Positions 25,957 to 34,310 of a stretch of DNA of 64,000 nt are shown here, one piece after another; position 1 is the stretch's first letter, and the number at the start of each line of letters is the position of its first letter. Under the pieces are notes generated by a model. That model was not told the DNA's origin, ran no database searches, and was given only the letters and a program-made list of their open reading frames with translations. The DNA comes from Pedobacter yulinensis. Its GTDB lineage: Bacteria; Bacteroidota; Bacteroidia; Sphingobacteriales; Sphingobacteriaceae. Location: the NCBI RefSeq assembly GCF_003029735.1, contig NZ_KZ686269.1:248001-312000 (forward strand), given 5' to 3'. The translations under genes were made by a program, and so were the position numbers.

Positions 25957-26586
25957 CTAGGGTTTTTGATACACGGAGTCGACCAGGAAAGACAGTGCAC
26001 GCCTGATGCTTTCTCGTCCTTCAGCTTTGCTTAGATCAATGCCGCAAAACGTACTGCCATTAACGCTTGCATAAAGGTTCAGGTAATAGGCGCTCGAAAT
26101 GAGGATGGCCATGACGGCACGGAAATGCTCAGCTCGGTCGCCAAAATGAGGGTCCGTTATATTTTCCAGCAGCGCTTCACCGGCTGCTTCCTGGCTCGCC
26201 GTCAACTTTTCAAGCGCTTCCCGTTGCTCAGACAGGCGCCACAACAGGATTTTTTGAAATGCCTGGTCGTTAGCAACATACTCGAATTGCGAAAGCAAGC
26301 GCTCCTGCACGAAGGCTTTGCCGCCGTCGGTTATTCCGGCCGGCACCGCATCATTCTTCACGTTGCTCCAGAAATCTTTCGAGTGAATGTACTCGTCGAG
26401 AAGCTGGTCAGTACCGCCGAAATAATTGTAGATCAATTTTTTGTCCAGTCCGGCTACTGCTGCAATGTCGTTTACTTTGAGCGCAGTAAAGCTTTTCTCG
26501 ATCAGGATTTTCTCAACTGCATCCATGATTTTCTGCTTGCTGAGTGCTTTGTTGCGCGGTGCACCGGCTGATTTTTTTCTATCCAT
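25957..26586 (-). CDS. TetR-family transcriptional regulator
   Basis: A 209-residue cytosolic regulator. The N-terminal TetR_N domain is clear: KIMDAVEKILIEKSFTALKV, NDIAAVAGLDKKLIYNYFGG as helix-turn-helix (about residues 19-65), then an all-helical ligand domain. The frame extends to 26763, but the ATG at 26586 is preceded by a perfect leftward -7 box TACATTTG (26619-26626), which gives a short leader and fits the family length. Matching operators at 26726-26741 and 25853-25868 flank the gene, so it probably represses the divergent membrane-protein gene, the downstream lipoprotein gene and maybe itself. The effector is unknown. Confidence 0.9.
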   Translation of the reverse strand: MDRKKSAGAPRNKALSKQKIMDAVEKILIEKSFTALKVNDIAAVAGLDKKLIYNYFGGTDQLLDEYIHSKDFWSNVKNDAVPAGITDGGKAFVQERLLSQFEYVANDQAFQKILLWRLSEQREALEKLTASQEAAGEALLENITDPHFGDRAEHFRAVMAILISSAYYLNLYASVNGSTFCGIDLSKAEGRESIRRALSFLVDSVYQKP

Positions 26587-26718
26587 AACTGTCACTCTTT
26601 TGGTAAAGCTTGCAACTACAAATGTAAAACTATCGGTAACTGATGTGCGCCTCAGCAGCAGGCTACCAGTAATTTGTTTGCGGCTTATCAATTTTTTCTG
26701 ACTTGAATGATATTTAAT

Positions 26719-26741
26719 TAATTTTGTCACTATCTGGTGAC
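26719..26741 (+). promoter_or_regulatory. Promoter with TetR operator copy 2 (membrane protein gene)
   Basis: A perfect -7 box TAATTTTG (26719-26726) is immediately followed by GTCACTATCTGGTGAC (26726-26741), a dyad with GTCAC / GTGAC arms and a 6-base centre. A bound repressor would cover the transcription start of the gene at 26825. Confidence 0.7.
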
Positions 26742-26824
26742 TTGTGTGTTTGTTAAGCTGCACTAACTGCCGGACCAGTTGTCATCTACACCACCGGGAA
26801 ACACGAACCAGGAAAATCCAGCGC

Positions 26825-27313
26825 ATGAAAAACAAACTCAAGTTAGCCATCACATCCATCATCCTGCAGTTCGTCCTGTCGATCCTGATGCGCAGATTCC
26901 CTTATTTTGCTCCTGGACCAGGAAGCATGCTATCCATGCTGCATACGCTTTGTATTCTCGGGTTGCTGCCTTTTTTCATTTCGCTCTATAAGAGTGAGGC
27001 CTTCGCCGTGCTTTTACACGGAGATACTACCGCTTCAGTAAAGAAACAGGATGAGAACTGGCTCAAACATCTGTTAATCAGGCTCTCGCTGTTTATGTTT
27101 ATCTGCCTCGTTTTGTTTTTGATCTCTGCCTTAGAACGCGGCGCCGGCGGCGCTTATCTGATGGCTTATGGCATGGCTTATACATTAGGTATTGCCGCTC
27201 TTTTACTCATCATCGAAACATTTGTGCTCTTTTCCAGGAAATGTAACTACAAGGCATCAGCTAACATTTTCCTGATCATTGTGGCTGTATGGTCGCTGCT
27301 TGAAATGATGTAG
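26825..27313 (+). CDS. Four-helix membrane protein, divergent from TetR
   Basis: A 162-residue inner-membrane protein with hydrophobic segments at about 7-27, 40-58, 87-108 and 117-137, and a final one near the C-terminus. No family was recognised. The frame begins at 26744, but the ATG at 26825 opens directly into the first helix (MKNKLKLAITSIILQFVLSI). It is divergent from the TetR gene and its promoter overlaps a TetR operator, so it is the most likely primary target of that regulator, possibly an export or stress function. Confidence 0.7.
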   Translation: MKNKLKLAITSIILQFVLSILMRRFPYFAPGPGSMLSMLHTLCILGLLPFFISLYKSEAFAVLLHGDTTASVKKQDENWLKHLLIRLSLFMFICLVLFLISALERGAGGAYLMAYGMAYTLGIAALLLIIETFVLFSRKCNYKASANIFLIIVAVWSLLEMM

Positions 27314-27696
27314 CCAATTTCCCCTACAAATACATGAGAGCCTCAAAACTTTCAAAAGACCGCTGTTTCCTGATCGCGGTACATGCTTATCACGCTCCTT
27401 GCTTCAGACTGGTGGCGGTACCAGGTAACAGAAGGCGATTCAAGCATAATCAGCGTCAAGCTCCACCTGAAACACACTGGACTTTGGAGATGTATCGAAC
27501 CAACGGGACGTGAATTGTACACCATCGGATACCGGGAATTTAAAATACGGGCATCTAAAAATCATTACACATACCAGGTTTATCAATAGCCAGGCAATAG
27601 AAGATCAGGTTAAAGGTTCCGCGCAGGGTTGTCCTGTCAAAAGACAATGACCCGCGGCGACCTTTTTAGGGATCCGGAACGAATCCCGAATCGTTT
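27314..27696. other. Intergenic stretch with a doubtful 68-codon frame
   Basis: A rightward frame at 27383-27589 encodes a basic, aromatic-rich 68-residue sequence (TGLWRCIEPTGRELYTIGY) with no recognised family or promoter. It could be a small gene or a remnant. Nothing else is seen in these 383 bases. Confidence 0.3.
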
Positions 27697-28395
27697 TTAC
27701 CTGATGGCCAGGATAAACAACTGCTGCTCAAGGATCAGTTTTGTCGTATCATAGCCAAGAACTAAGCTGGTCTCTGAAAAACCGGCTCGTTTAAAGTCTT
27801 CAAGCAGGTCCCAGCCAAAGTCGTAGAACGACAGGATCCCTTCCTGCCTGAGCGGGTCTCCATGGTATTCCGGTTCAAGCAGGTGGTTAACCGTCCCATC
27901 ATCGCTGATCCGTGCCCTGGTCACAGTCTTTTGTTTGTCCACCCAAAAAGGCGTACTCAACAGTGCCGCACCTTTTTTCCTGGTTACCCGGTAAAGCTCT
28001 TGTATCGCCTTTTTGTAGTCGGGAATATGCTCGAGATCTTCGAAAGAAATACAGAGATCAAAAGACTCATCGGCAAATGTAAGCCCCGTCATGTCCTGGT
28101 GCAGCGGATGATCCGAATTAAACAAGCTGGACGTGATATTGAAATCATAGTTTGCCGCCAGAAAGCGGTGATAGCGGGTATCGTGCTCAGTGAGGTACAC
28201 CTCGGTTACAGATCGTAAATAGTTATCGATGATCTGCAGGCTAAACCGCAGCCTTGAACTTAAACCTTCGGCCGAAAGGCAGGACTCTCTGAAGTTGTCG
28301 TATTTTCCATATAAATTCATCTGATAAGTAGAGCCGTTTAACCTGACATAATCAGGCTGCCCCAACTGCCGCAGTTTGTTTTCGAATTGCCGCAA
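27697..28395 (-). CDS. SAM-dependent methyltransferase-like protein, abnormal 5' end
   Basis: A class I methyltransferase-like protein, 232 residues from a TTG at 28395. The motif region FADESFDLCISFEDLEHIPDYKKAIQELYRV is the methyltransf_11 motif II-III pattern, and RKKGAALLSTPFW is the following strand. The glycine-rich motif I is not evident: the expected position reads YDFNITSSLFNSDHP. The frame stays open upstream to a stop at 28573-28575 and encodes plausible protein (WFSQKLSRALPKTASHLQ, then EEYSAYAEYLQYLRQFENK) without any ATG or GTG. The gene may therefore have lost its start codon, or it is truncated. The substrate is unknown; related enzymes modify sugars or lipids in surface-polysaccharide clusters. 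Confidence 0.65.
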   Translation of the reverse strand: MRQFENKLRQLGQPDYVRLNGSTYQMNLYGKYDNFRESCLSAEGLSSRLRFSLQIIDNYLRSVTEVYLTEHDTRYHRFLAANYDFNITSSLFNSDHPLHQDMTGLTFADESFDLCISFEDLEHIPDYKKAIQELYRVTRKKGAALLSTPFWVDKQKTVTRARISDDGTVNHLLEPEYHGDPLRQEGILSFYDFGWDLLEDFKRAGFSETSLVLGYDTTKLILEQQLFILAIR

Positions 28396-28828
28396 ATATT
28401 GAAGATATTCGGCATACGCACTGTATTCTTCGCGGTTTTTTATCTTAACTAGCAGTCGGCTGTAAGCTGTGGTCTGCTGCAGATGACTGGCCGTTTTCGG
28501 TAAGGCCCGACTTAACTTTTGAGAAAACCATGAGATATATTTGTTATTTTGACAGACGTCATGTTCGTTTTGTTAGCCAAAATTTATTAAAATCTAGCAC
28601 TTTTTTATGCGAGCCGCTTTAATTGTATAACGCCGGTGTTTCACGGCCGCGACAGGTGGCCCCTTGATTTCCGGTTGGGCATGCAGCTATCGTGCCGGAT
28701 TGGCGCTGGTTTTTGCTGCTGCGGTTCGAACAAACGGCAAAATACCGTAGCAAGGGGTGAGCGTAACCGCCAGGTTAGCCAAAAACAATATGCCCGATGC
28801 CACTTTAAAAATACTTGTCTGTTTTTCG

Positions 28829-28860
28829 GTTGCCCGGCAACAGGGTCAGGTATAATTTTG
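28829..28860 (+). promoter_or_regulatory. Consensus promoter for the MFS exporter
   Basis: TTG at 28830-28832, a 20-base spacer, and a perfect -7 box TAATTTTG at 28853-28860. This is the best match to the Bacteroidota housekeeping consensus in the window. The leader to the ATG at 28948 would be about 80 bases. Confidence 0.65.
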
Positions 28861-28947
28861 TGACAATCCATGCGGAGGTCTTCAGCCGATGTGATGTGCT
28901 CACACACCGGCCATGCGCCCCGCTTTTTTTAAACCCAAGCTTATCAA

Positions 28948-30339
28948 ATGTCTGCAAAAACAAACCGTTCAAAGTGGCTCATACTGCTGGTTATTTTAAC
29001 GGCTCCTTTGTTGTATGTGATTGATATTTTCATCATCAACATGGCGGTACCTGTCATCAAATCGAAATTACATGCTACACAGGGCGAAGTACAGCTCATC
29101 ATAGCCGGCTACTTACTGGGCAGCGCATGTTTCCTGATCTCCGGCGGCCGGGCCGGCGATTACCTGGGGAGGAAAAAGGTGTTTTTTTGGGGAATGTTGG
29201 GTTTTACGGTTACGTCGGCGTTCTGCGGTCTGGCCCATTCTGCTTTGCAGCTGAATATTGCGCGGTTTCTGCAGGGTATCAGCTCGGCATTTATGGTCAC
29301 GCAGTCCATTGCATTGATCCAGGTGTTGTTTCCCGGGCAACAGGAACGGGCTAAGGCAATTGGCTGGTACGGCATGACGCTCAGTATCGCTGCGATCATC
29401 GGGCAGATATTGGGGGGCTACCTGGCAGAAAGCCATTTTCCTATCGCGGGCTGGAGACTCATCTTTTTTATTAATGTGCCGGTTGGGCTGCTGGCCATGT
29501 GGGCAATCAGCCTGTATTTACCCGAAACCTCAACAGAACGCCACGTGAGGTTCGATTATGGGGGTGCAGTACTCCTTACCATCAGCCTGGGCTGCATCAT
29601 TTACGCCCTTACTGAGGGCCGGGAACAGGGGTGGCCTTACTGGAGTGTTGTGCTGTTAATTGCCGGGGCATGTATCCTTCCCCTTTTTTTTTATGACCAG
29701 CAGCAAAAACTGCGTGGCGACGGGCATCCGCTCATAGACATGCAGTTGTTCCGCTACAAGGAATTTAATATAGGCTTGCTGGCCGTGTTGTTTCACTTTA
29801 TGCTGCACACCGCTTATTTGTTAATGATTGCGGTGTACCTGCAAAACGGGCTGGGTATTTCGGCCCTGATTTGCGGAATTTACTTTGTACCCCATGCTTT
29901 GCTTTTTATGCTGTCTGCAGCATTGGCATCGAAGCTGCTGGTCGTCTACGGCAGATACGTTTTATTAGCCGGACTCTTAATTATCGGTAGTTCATTTCTG
30001 TTGCAGATCCTCCTGTTCGGAACTGTTAGCGCGCCATACCTGAACGTTTCGCTGATCGGGCTATATGGCCTGGGAAATGGCATGGTGTTGCCCTTTTTGT
30101 TAAATGTTGCGCTGGACAAGGTTCCGCCGAGGTTTGCGGGCAGCTCATCCGGGGTGTTTTCAACCTTTCAGCAGTTGGCCTCGGCCTTGGGTGTCAGCGT
30201 AATCGGTGGCATCTTTTACAATTCGGTTGCGTTGAACACGGCGGCGTATTACAAACTCGCGCTCGACAACGGCCTGAAGGCCGGAATGGTCTGCCTGGGC
30301 GTGGTTGCAGGGATGTTGATCTTGCTCCCAAGAAAGTAG
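28948..30339 (+). CDS. MFS multidrug exporter (DHA2/EmrB-QacA type)
   Basis: A 463-residue inner-membrane proton antiporter with hydrophobic segments consistent with 14 helices. Characteristic pieces are the first-helix acidic motif LYVIDIFIINMAVPVI, MFS motif A GGRAGDYLGRKKVFFWG, RFLQGISSAFMVTQSIALIQ, and the antiporter-like motif GQILGGYLAE. The family exports drugs, dyes or natural products. It has its own strong promoter and no adjacent membrane-fusion partner, so substrate specificity cannot be inferred. The gap of about 550 bases before it contains no other supported gene. Confidence 0.88.
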   Translation: MSAKTNRSKWLILLVILTAPLLYVIDIFIINMAVPVIKSKLHATQGEVQLIIAGYLLGSACFLISGGRAGDYLGRKKVFFWGMLGFTVTSAFCGLAHSALQLNIARFLQGISSAFMVTQSIALIQVLFPGQQERAKAIGWYGMTLSIAAIIGQILGGYLAESHFPIAGWRLIFFINVPVGLLAMWAISLYLPETSTERHVRFDYGGAVLLTISLGCIIYALTEGREQGWPYWSVVLLIAGACILPLFFYDQQQKLRGDGHPLIDMQLFRYKEFNIGLLAVLFHFMLHTAYLLMIAVYLQNGLGISALICGIYFVPHALLFMLSAALASKLLVVYGRYVLLAGLLIIGSSFLLQILLFGTVSAPYLNVSLIGLYGLGNGMVLPFLLNVALDKVPPRFAGSSSGVFSTFQQLASALGVSVIGGIFYNSVALNTAAYYKLALDNGLKAGMVCLGVVAGMLILLPRK

Positions 30340-30576
30340 TCGCTTATACGGTCTGGTAAGAGGCCGCTCGGATTTTCACGGTTTCGTCGGTTTTCTACAA
30401 GCAAATTTCAGGAGAGATGAATAAGTTTGCATGGCTGGTTTATGCCGTTGGGTCCGACCCGGACAAGCCTGAAGCGGTGGTGCCACTTTGCGGCGGAGCG
30501 GAGCTAGAAAAAACGAAACGTATGAGCCGGTTTTCTGTCTCAGCCTGTAGCTAAAAACATTTTACGCTTTGTTTCT

Positions 30577-31290
30577 ATGAAAAACGAACAAATCCAAATT
30601 CTCGAAAAACAAGTAAGGCAACTGCGTTACCTGGTCTTCTCGCTTGGCCTGGTAGTAGTAGCGGGCGCGGCGATGGCCTTTAGCGGAATTACCAGGTTTA
30701 CCGAACTGACGGCTGAACGGATCAACATCGTTGAAAAAGACGGCACCATCAAGCTGGTCATCAGCAACAAAGCCCGGCAGCACCCCGGGCGCATGGCTGG
30801 AAAGGACCTCCCGCCTCGGGTAAGGGACGCCGGGCTGATCTTTTTTAATGGCGATGGCGACGAGTGCGGGGGCCTGGCCTATGATAACGATAAAAAAAGC
30901 GCAGGCATGGTCTATTCAGTCGACAAATACCGCGACGACCAGGTCATGCAGATCCAGTACATTGAAGACCTGCAGTCGCGGGTAAAGAAATATGGCCTGC
31001 AATTGTGGAGTTACGGCAAGGAAGATGCCTTACAGGAGCGCCTGGACCGCTATCATGCCCTGCAAAAACTGAAGAATGACTCCTTAATGAAGTCGGGCAT
31101 TGCAGCCATGCGCAAAGATGGGCTTCTGGCCACCGAACGGTTGTTTATCGGCAAGACCTATACGGACGACATGGGCTTGTTCATTAAAGACCAGAATGGC
31201 AAGGTGCGCATCAGGATGTACGTAGACAAACACAACCAGCCCAGGATTGAACTGCTTGATGAAAATGAAAAGGCCCTGCCGCTACAATGA
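30577..31290 (+). CDS. Membrane-anchored hypothetical protein
   Basis: 237 residues: a short coiled-coil-like N-terminus (MKNEQIQILEKQVRQLRYLV), one transmembrane helix (VFSLGLVVVAGAAMAFSGI), then a soluble beta-rich domain. The domain contains two imperfect copies of an edge-strand pattern: ERINIVEKDGTIKLVISNK near the start and GLFIKDQNGKVRIRMYVD near the end. Proteins of this kind are common in sphingobacteria but have no assigned function. It stands alone. Confidence 0.7.
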   Translation: MKNEQIQILEKQVRQLRYLVFSLGLVVVAGAAMAFSGITRFTELTAERINIVEKDGTIKLVISNKARQHPGRMAGKDLPPRVRDAGLIFFNGDGDECGGLAYDNDKKSAGMVYSVDKYRDDQVMQIQYIEDLQSRVKKYGLQLWSYGKEDALQERLDRYHALQKLKNDSLMKSGIAAMRKDGLLATERLFIGKTYTDDMGLFIKDQNGKVRIRMYVDKHNQPRIELLDENEKALPLQ

Positions 31291-31341
31291 TGTTGCAGCA
31301 GCGCCTTTGACCGGATTTCCGGGAATGCAGGCGCGGCGCCG

Positions 31342-31872
31342 TTACAATGAACCGCCGTCAGGTGGGTTCCGCGTTAAATGCAGCTGGACAATCCCTTCGT
31401 CAAGCACCCGGGAACCAGCTAAATGAAAGCGTGTCGCCACCTGACTGGCCGTACCCAAAACTCCGCCGTCTCCGGTAATGACCGGAATGAGGTTAAAGTA
31501 AATGTCGGTAACCAGTTCCTGGTCCAGGAACAGATTATAGATTTCCGTTCCGCCGCCAACGGCCACATCCTGGAAGCCTTTTTCGGCAAGGTAGCTGATT
31601 GCTTTTTTGGCGCTGCCGATTACCGGCACATCGGCCGGATAGTCTGGCTGGCTTGAAATGATCACAACTTCGGCACCCGGCAGCATCTGTTTAATACCGC
31701 CTGGAAATTGCGCGATGAAGTCATAGGTCTTCCGGCCGATGACCAGGTTGCCGGCCTGAAGTGCCATTTGCATCAAACTATTTGTAGCCTGGTCAGGTGC
31801 ATGATGGTCAGGATTTTCGCCCAGCAGGACTTTTCCGTTTGCTGAGATATTCGCACCGAGGATAATTTTCAT
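31342..31872 (-). CDS. Dihydrofolate reductase / RibD C-terminal family protein
   Basis: A 176-residue cytosolic NADPH-binding protein of the DHFR-like/RibD_C group. Landmarks are MKIILGANISANGKVLLG, NLVIGRKTYDF, the Gly-rich DVAVGGGTEIYNLFLDQ and the terminal DEGIVQLHLTRN strand. The enzymatic substrate is unknown; these proteins are often paired with HxlR or MarR regulators, as here. In-frame ATGs at 31878 and 31902 are also possible. A perfect leftward -7 box TAGTTTTG lies at 31900-31907, which argues against the 31902 start. Confidence 0.85.
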   Translation of the reverse strand: MKIILGANISANGKVLLGENPDHHAPDQATNSLMQMALQAGNLVIGRKTYDFIAQFPGGIKQMLPGAEVVIISSQPDYPADVPVIGSAKKAISYLAEKGFQDVAVGGGTEIYNLFLDQELVTDIYFNLIPVITGDGGVLGTASQVATRFHLAGSRVLDEGIVQLHLTRNPPDGGSL

Positions 31873-31958
31873 GTTCATGTGATTTGACGTTGATGTGGTC
31901 AAAACTATCTGATGCCGGGTTTATTTTTACCATTGATTACCTTTAGGAAAGTGACTTT

Positions 31959-32318
31959 ATGAAAACATCTGCAGCAGCCTGCAGCAATACGGCATTCTGG
32001 CAGGAGCGAACCCTGCCACTGCGCGACGCCATTGAACTGCTCAGTGGCAAGTGGAAAATCTGCATTATCCAGAACCTGACCATTGGTGCCCTGCGTTTCA
32101 AAGACCTGCATGAGCGGGTAAGGGGCATATCGCCGAAGGTACTGTCAAAAGAGCTCCAGGACCTGGAGCAGAACCAGCTGGTTACCAGAACAGTGAATGA
32201 CACCCGGCCGGTTACAGTATCGTATGCGCTCACTGAACATGCAGACGCGATTCAGCCTGTATTGGATGCACTGATTGAATTTGGTTCAAAACACCGCAAA
32301 ATGATAACAGGCAAATAG
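31959..32318 (+). CDS. HxlR-family transcriptional regulator
   Basis: A 119-residue winged-helix regulator. The HxlR signature is clear: LRDAIELLSGKWKICIIQNLTIGALRFKDLHER, then GISPKVLSKELQDLEQNQLVTR and the wing VNDTRPVTVSYALTEHA. It is divergent from the reductase-like gene with an 86-base intergenic region, so it probably controls that gene, responding to a redox or electrophile signal as other family members do. An N-terminal Cys (residue 8) could be a sensing residue, but this is speculative. Confidence 0.9.
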   Translation: MKTSAAACSNTAFWQERTLPLRDAIELLSGKWKICIIQNLTIGALRFKDLHERVRGISPKVLSKELQDLEQNQLVTRTVNDTRPVTVSYALTEHADAIQPVLDALIEFGSKHRKMITGK

Positions 32319-32610
32319 GGTTCCAGCGAGCTGCAGCCTGCTGCAAGTTACGGCCCATTGGTCTGCAGTGAGGTGTGCCGTAAAGGGCATGCCGGAAAAA
32401 TTGTCGGCTTTTTACAATTTAGGCTACCCGGAGATGAATAAGTTTGAACTTTACTGTGAAGCCGGGCTGACCAACACCGGCAAAAACGTGCGAAGCGTCG
32501 CTTCAATACGATTGGCAGGTCTGCCCGGGTCTGCAATTTTAATTAAACAGCGGGTTCTGCCCGCGCAGGTGGTACGGGCCGGAGGAAGTCCAAAAAGGGG
32601 GTCAACAAGT

Positions 32611-33423
32611 ATGGGGATGAACTATCAGATTTATGAAGCGCCGCCCGGTTTGCAGGCGTACGTTCGTTATTTCTGGACGATTGATTATGCCGAAGACGGG
32701 GGCAAGGATAAAGCCATTAAAATTTTAGCCGATCGTTTTCCCAGGCTTATTTTTCAGAACCTGGATGGGCACATTGCTACAAAGACAGAAAACGGCATCG
32801 TACTGCCAACTGCTTTCTTAAGCGGAATTATTACCAGGCAGACCCACTATCTGGTAAAAGGTTCTTATTCGCATCTTGGCGTCAGTTTCTATCCCCATGC
32901 CATGAAGGCCCTTTTCGGTATCGATGCCCATGAACTGACCGACACCTTGCCGGATCTGGTCAACTTTTGTTCCGCAGAGCTGATTGAAAAACTATATGAT
33001 GCGGCCGGCCATCAGCAACGGGTTGATTTACTTATTCAATATCTTTTATCCAGGTTATCCCGAAAAACTATCCAACTGAGTGCCATCAACTGGATGATTC
33101 ATTCGCCGCTTGATCGACTGAGTTCAGTGGACGAGATTCTGAATGTGGTAAGAATGTCAGAACGGTCTCTTGAGCGGTTGTTTAAAGCCCATCTGGGCAT
33201 ATCACCAAAAAAATACCTCCGGATACTCAGATTTGAGAAGGCTGTCGAAATGCTGAATCAAAGCAAGCGTACTAACTTATCGTCCCTGGCTTACGCCATC
33301 GGCTATTCAGATCAGGCACATTTCAACAGGGATTTTAAAGAATTTTCCGGACTTACGCCCAGGCATTTTCAAAACCAGGTGAAAGTTGGCCGCGAAGCTT
33401 CCTCGTTTTTGCTGGAATCCTGA
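32611..33423 (+). CDS. AraC-family regulator with DUF6597-like N-terminal domain
   Basis: About 270 residues. The N-terminal half (MNYQIYEAPPGLQAYVRYFW, LIFQNLDG, LSGIITRQTHY, LGVSFYPHA) is the domain typical of AraC regulators in Bacteroidota with a DUF6597-like sensor. The C-terminal half has two HTH motifs (VVRMSERSLERLFKAHLGIS and LAYAIGYSDQAHFNRDFKE). The frame is open to 32368; ATGs at 32434, 32611 and 32617 are possible. The sequence before 32611 has no counterpart in the family, so 32611 is chosen. The target genes are unknown. Confidence 0.85.
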   Translation: MGMNYQIYEAPPGLQAYVRYFWTIDYAEDGGKDKAIKILADRFPRLIFQNLDGHIATKTENGIVLPTAFLSGIITRQTHYLVKGSYSHLGVSFYPHAMKALFGIDAHELTDTLPDLVNFCSAELIEKLYDAAGHQQRVDLLIQYLLSRLSRKTIQLSAINWMIHSPLDRLSSVDEILNVVRMSERSLERLFKAHLGISPKKYLRILRFEKAVEMLNQSKRTNLSSLAYAIGYSDQAHFNRDFKEFSGLTPRHFQNQVKVGREASSFLLES

Positions 33424-33563
33424 AGCTTTTTTTTGTACCCCGATACGTGGCGCCAAAGAACCTGGGTTAACTGAAATCGGTGGAAAAGGCAAGTGCGATC
33501 CGGCTGCGGGAACGTAAGCCAAATTTTCACCCGTTGATGCCTGGATATAATTCGAGTCCTGCA

Positions 33564-33594
33564 AAGTTGGTAACTTTTGTAAAGTTACCAACTT
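33564..33594. repeat. Perfect 14-bp inverted repeat, orphan operator candidate
   Basis: Arms AAGTTGGTAACTTT (33564-33577) and AAAGTTACCAACTT (33581-33594) are exact reverse complements around a 3-base TGT centre. There is no T-tail. The AT-rich symmetric sequence looks like a dimeric winged-helix regulator site. No gene starts within 250 bases downstream. Confidence 0.75.
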
Positions 33595-33832
33595 AAGTTA
33601 ATAAAATTACTCATTATCCGGATAAATATCTAATCTCAGTAATAAAACCCATCCAGGATATGGTCAGAGCTTGGTTGCCGAGGGGCGATGTCACGTTGCT
33701 ATGGTGCAGGGTCGTCAGATCCTAATTTCCAGTTTGCGCTGCACGCACAGATGGACAGGTTGCCAGCCGGATACCTGAAACGGCCTCTTTATCTTTGACG
33801 GGTTCCTTCTATTCCAGCTCCCACAGCAGCGG

Positions 33833-33840
33833 TACTTTTG
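33833..33840 (+). promoter_or_regulatory. -7 promoter box for the cytochrome c gene
   Basis: TACTTTTG matches TAnnTTTG perfectly and ends 11 bases before the ATG at 33852, implying a very short or absent leader. No clear -33 box was seen. Confidence 0.45.
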
Positions 33841-33851
33841 AAGAAAAAAGT

Positions 33852-34151
33852 ATGAAAAAAATGATTTTGCTTGTGGCCTGCTGCGGCGTCATGAGCGCCA
33901 GCGCTCAGCAGGCAAAGACTCAGTTGGAAAACGGAAGAATGATCTTTCAGAACAACTGCGTGCGGTGTCATGGAGCCGACGGAACGCTGGGCAGAATGGG
34001 AGCCGGCAACCTGAAGGTGAGCACCATTAATGACAGTGAATTGGCTGACATCATTACCAACGGCAAATGGTTTATGCCGAAGTGGAGAAAGGTCCTGACA
34101 CCCGGGCAGATTGCAGCCGTCGCGACCTATGTGAAGACCTTGAGAAAGTAG
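33852..34151 (+). CDS. Small exported c-type cytochrome
   Basis: A 99-residue periplasmic electron carrier. Signal peptide MKKMILLVACCGVMSASAQ; single haem-attachment motif CVRCH; probable axial Met in NGKWFMPKW; and the C-terminal helix ILTPGQIAAVATYVKTLRK-like segment typical of cytochrome c class I. The ATG at 33852 is chosen over an open frame to 33795 because it starts the signal peptide. It stands alone, and the redox partner is not evident. Confidence 0.85.
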   Translation: MKKMILLVACCGVMSASAQQAKTQLENGRMIFQNNCVRCHGADGTLGRMGAGNLKVSTINDSELADIITNGKWFMPKWRKVLTPGQIAAVATYVKTLRK

Positions 34152-34310
34152 CCGGCGTATCTTATATCGAAAAACCAGGCGGTGGGCGTCTCGGTCTAAA
34201 GACTGCTGCCGGCACAATCTCTTGCGAGCAGGAGCATTGCAGTTGCAGCCGGCGCAGCTTTTTTAAACGCAGCGTTGGCACTGTAACCAACCACAGGCCG
34301 AAGCCCACGT

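Larger units (their letters stand above)
33424..33851. other. Gene-free stretch containing a perfect inverted repeat
   Basis: No gene is supported in these 428 bases. The notable content is the 31-bp inverted repeat at 33564-33594, annotated separately, and a perfect -7 box TACTTTTG at 33833-33840 just before the cytochrome gene. Confidence 0.55.

Noticed and set aside
27383-27589. 68-codon rightward frame
   Set aside because: No promoter, signal, family or neighbour supports it. It is mentioned only as a possible remnant in the intergenic entry.
28641-28830. Leftward small secreted-peptide-like frame (ASGILFLANLAVTLTPCYG) upstream of the MFS gene
   Set aside because: Hydrophobic but very short, with no proper start codon or promoter on that strand; it overlaps the exporter promoter region.
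30418-30555. 45-codon frame starting MNKFAWLVYAVG; its first 16 bases (GAGATGAATAAGTTTG) recur at 32431-32446
   Set aside because: The repeat is short and the contexts differ; neither translation continues in parallel. Chance similarity around a start-like sequence is likelier than a mobile repeat.
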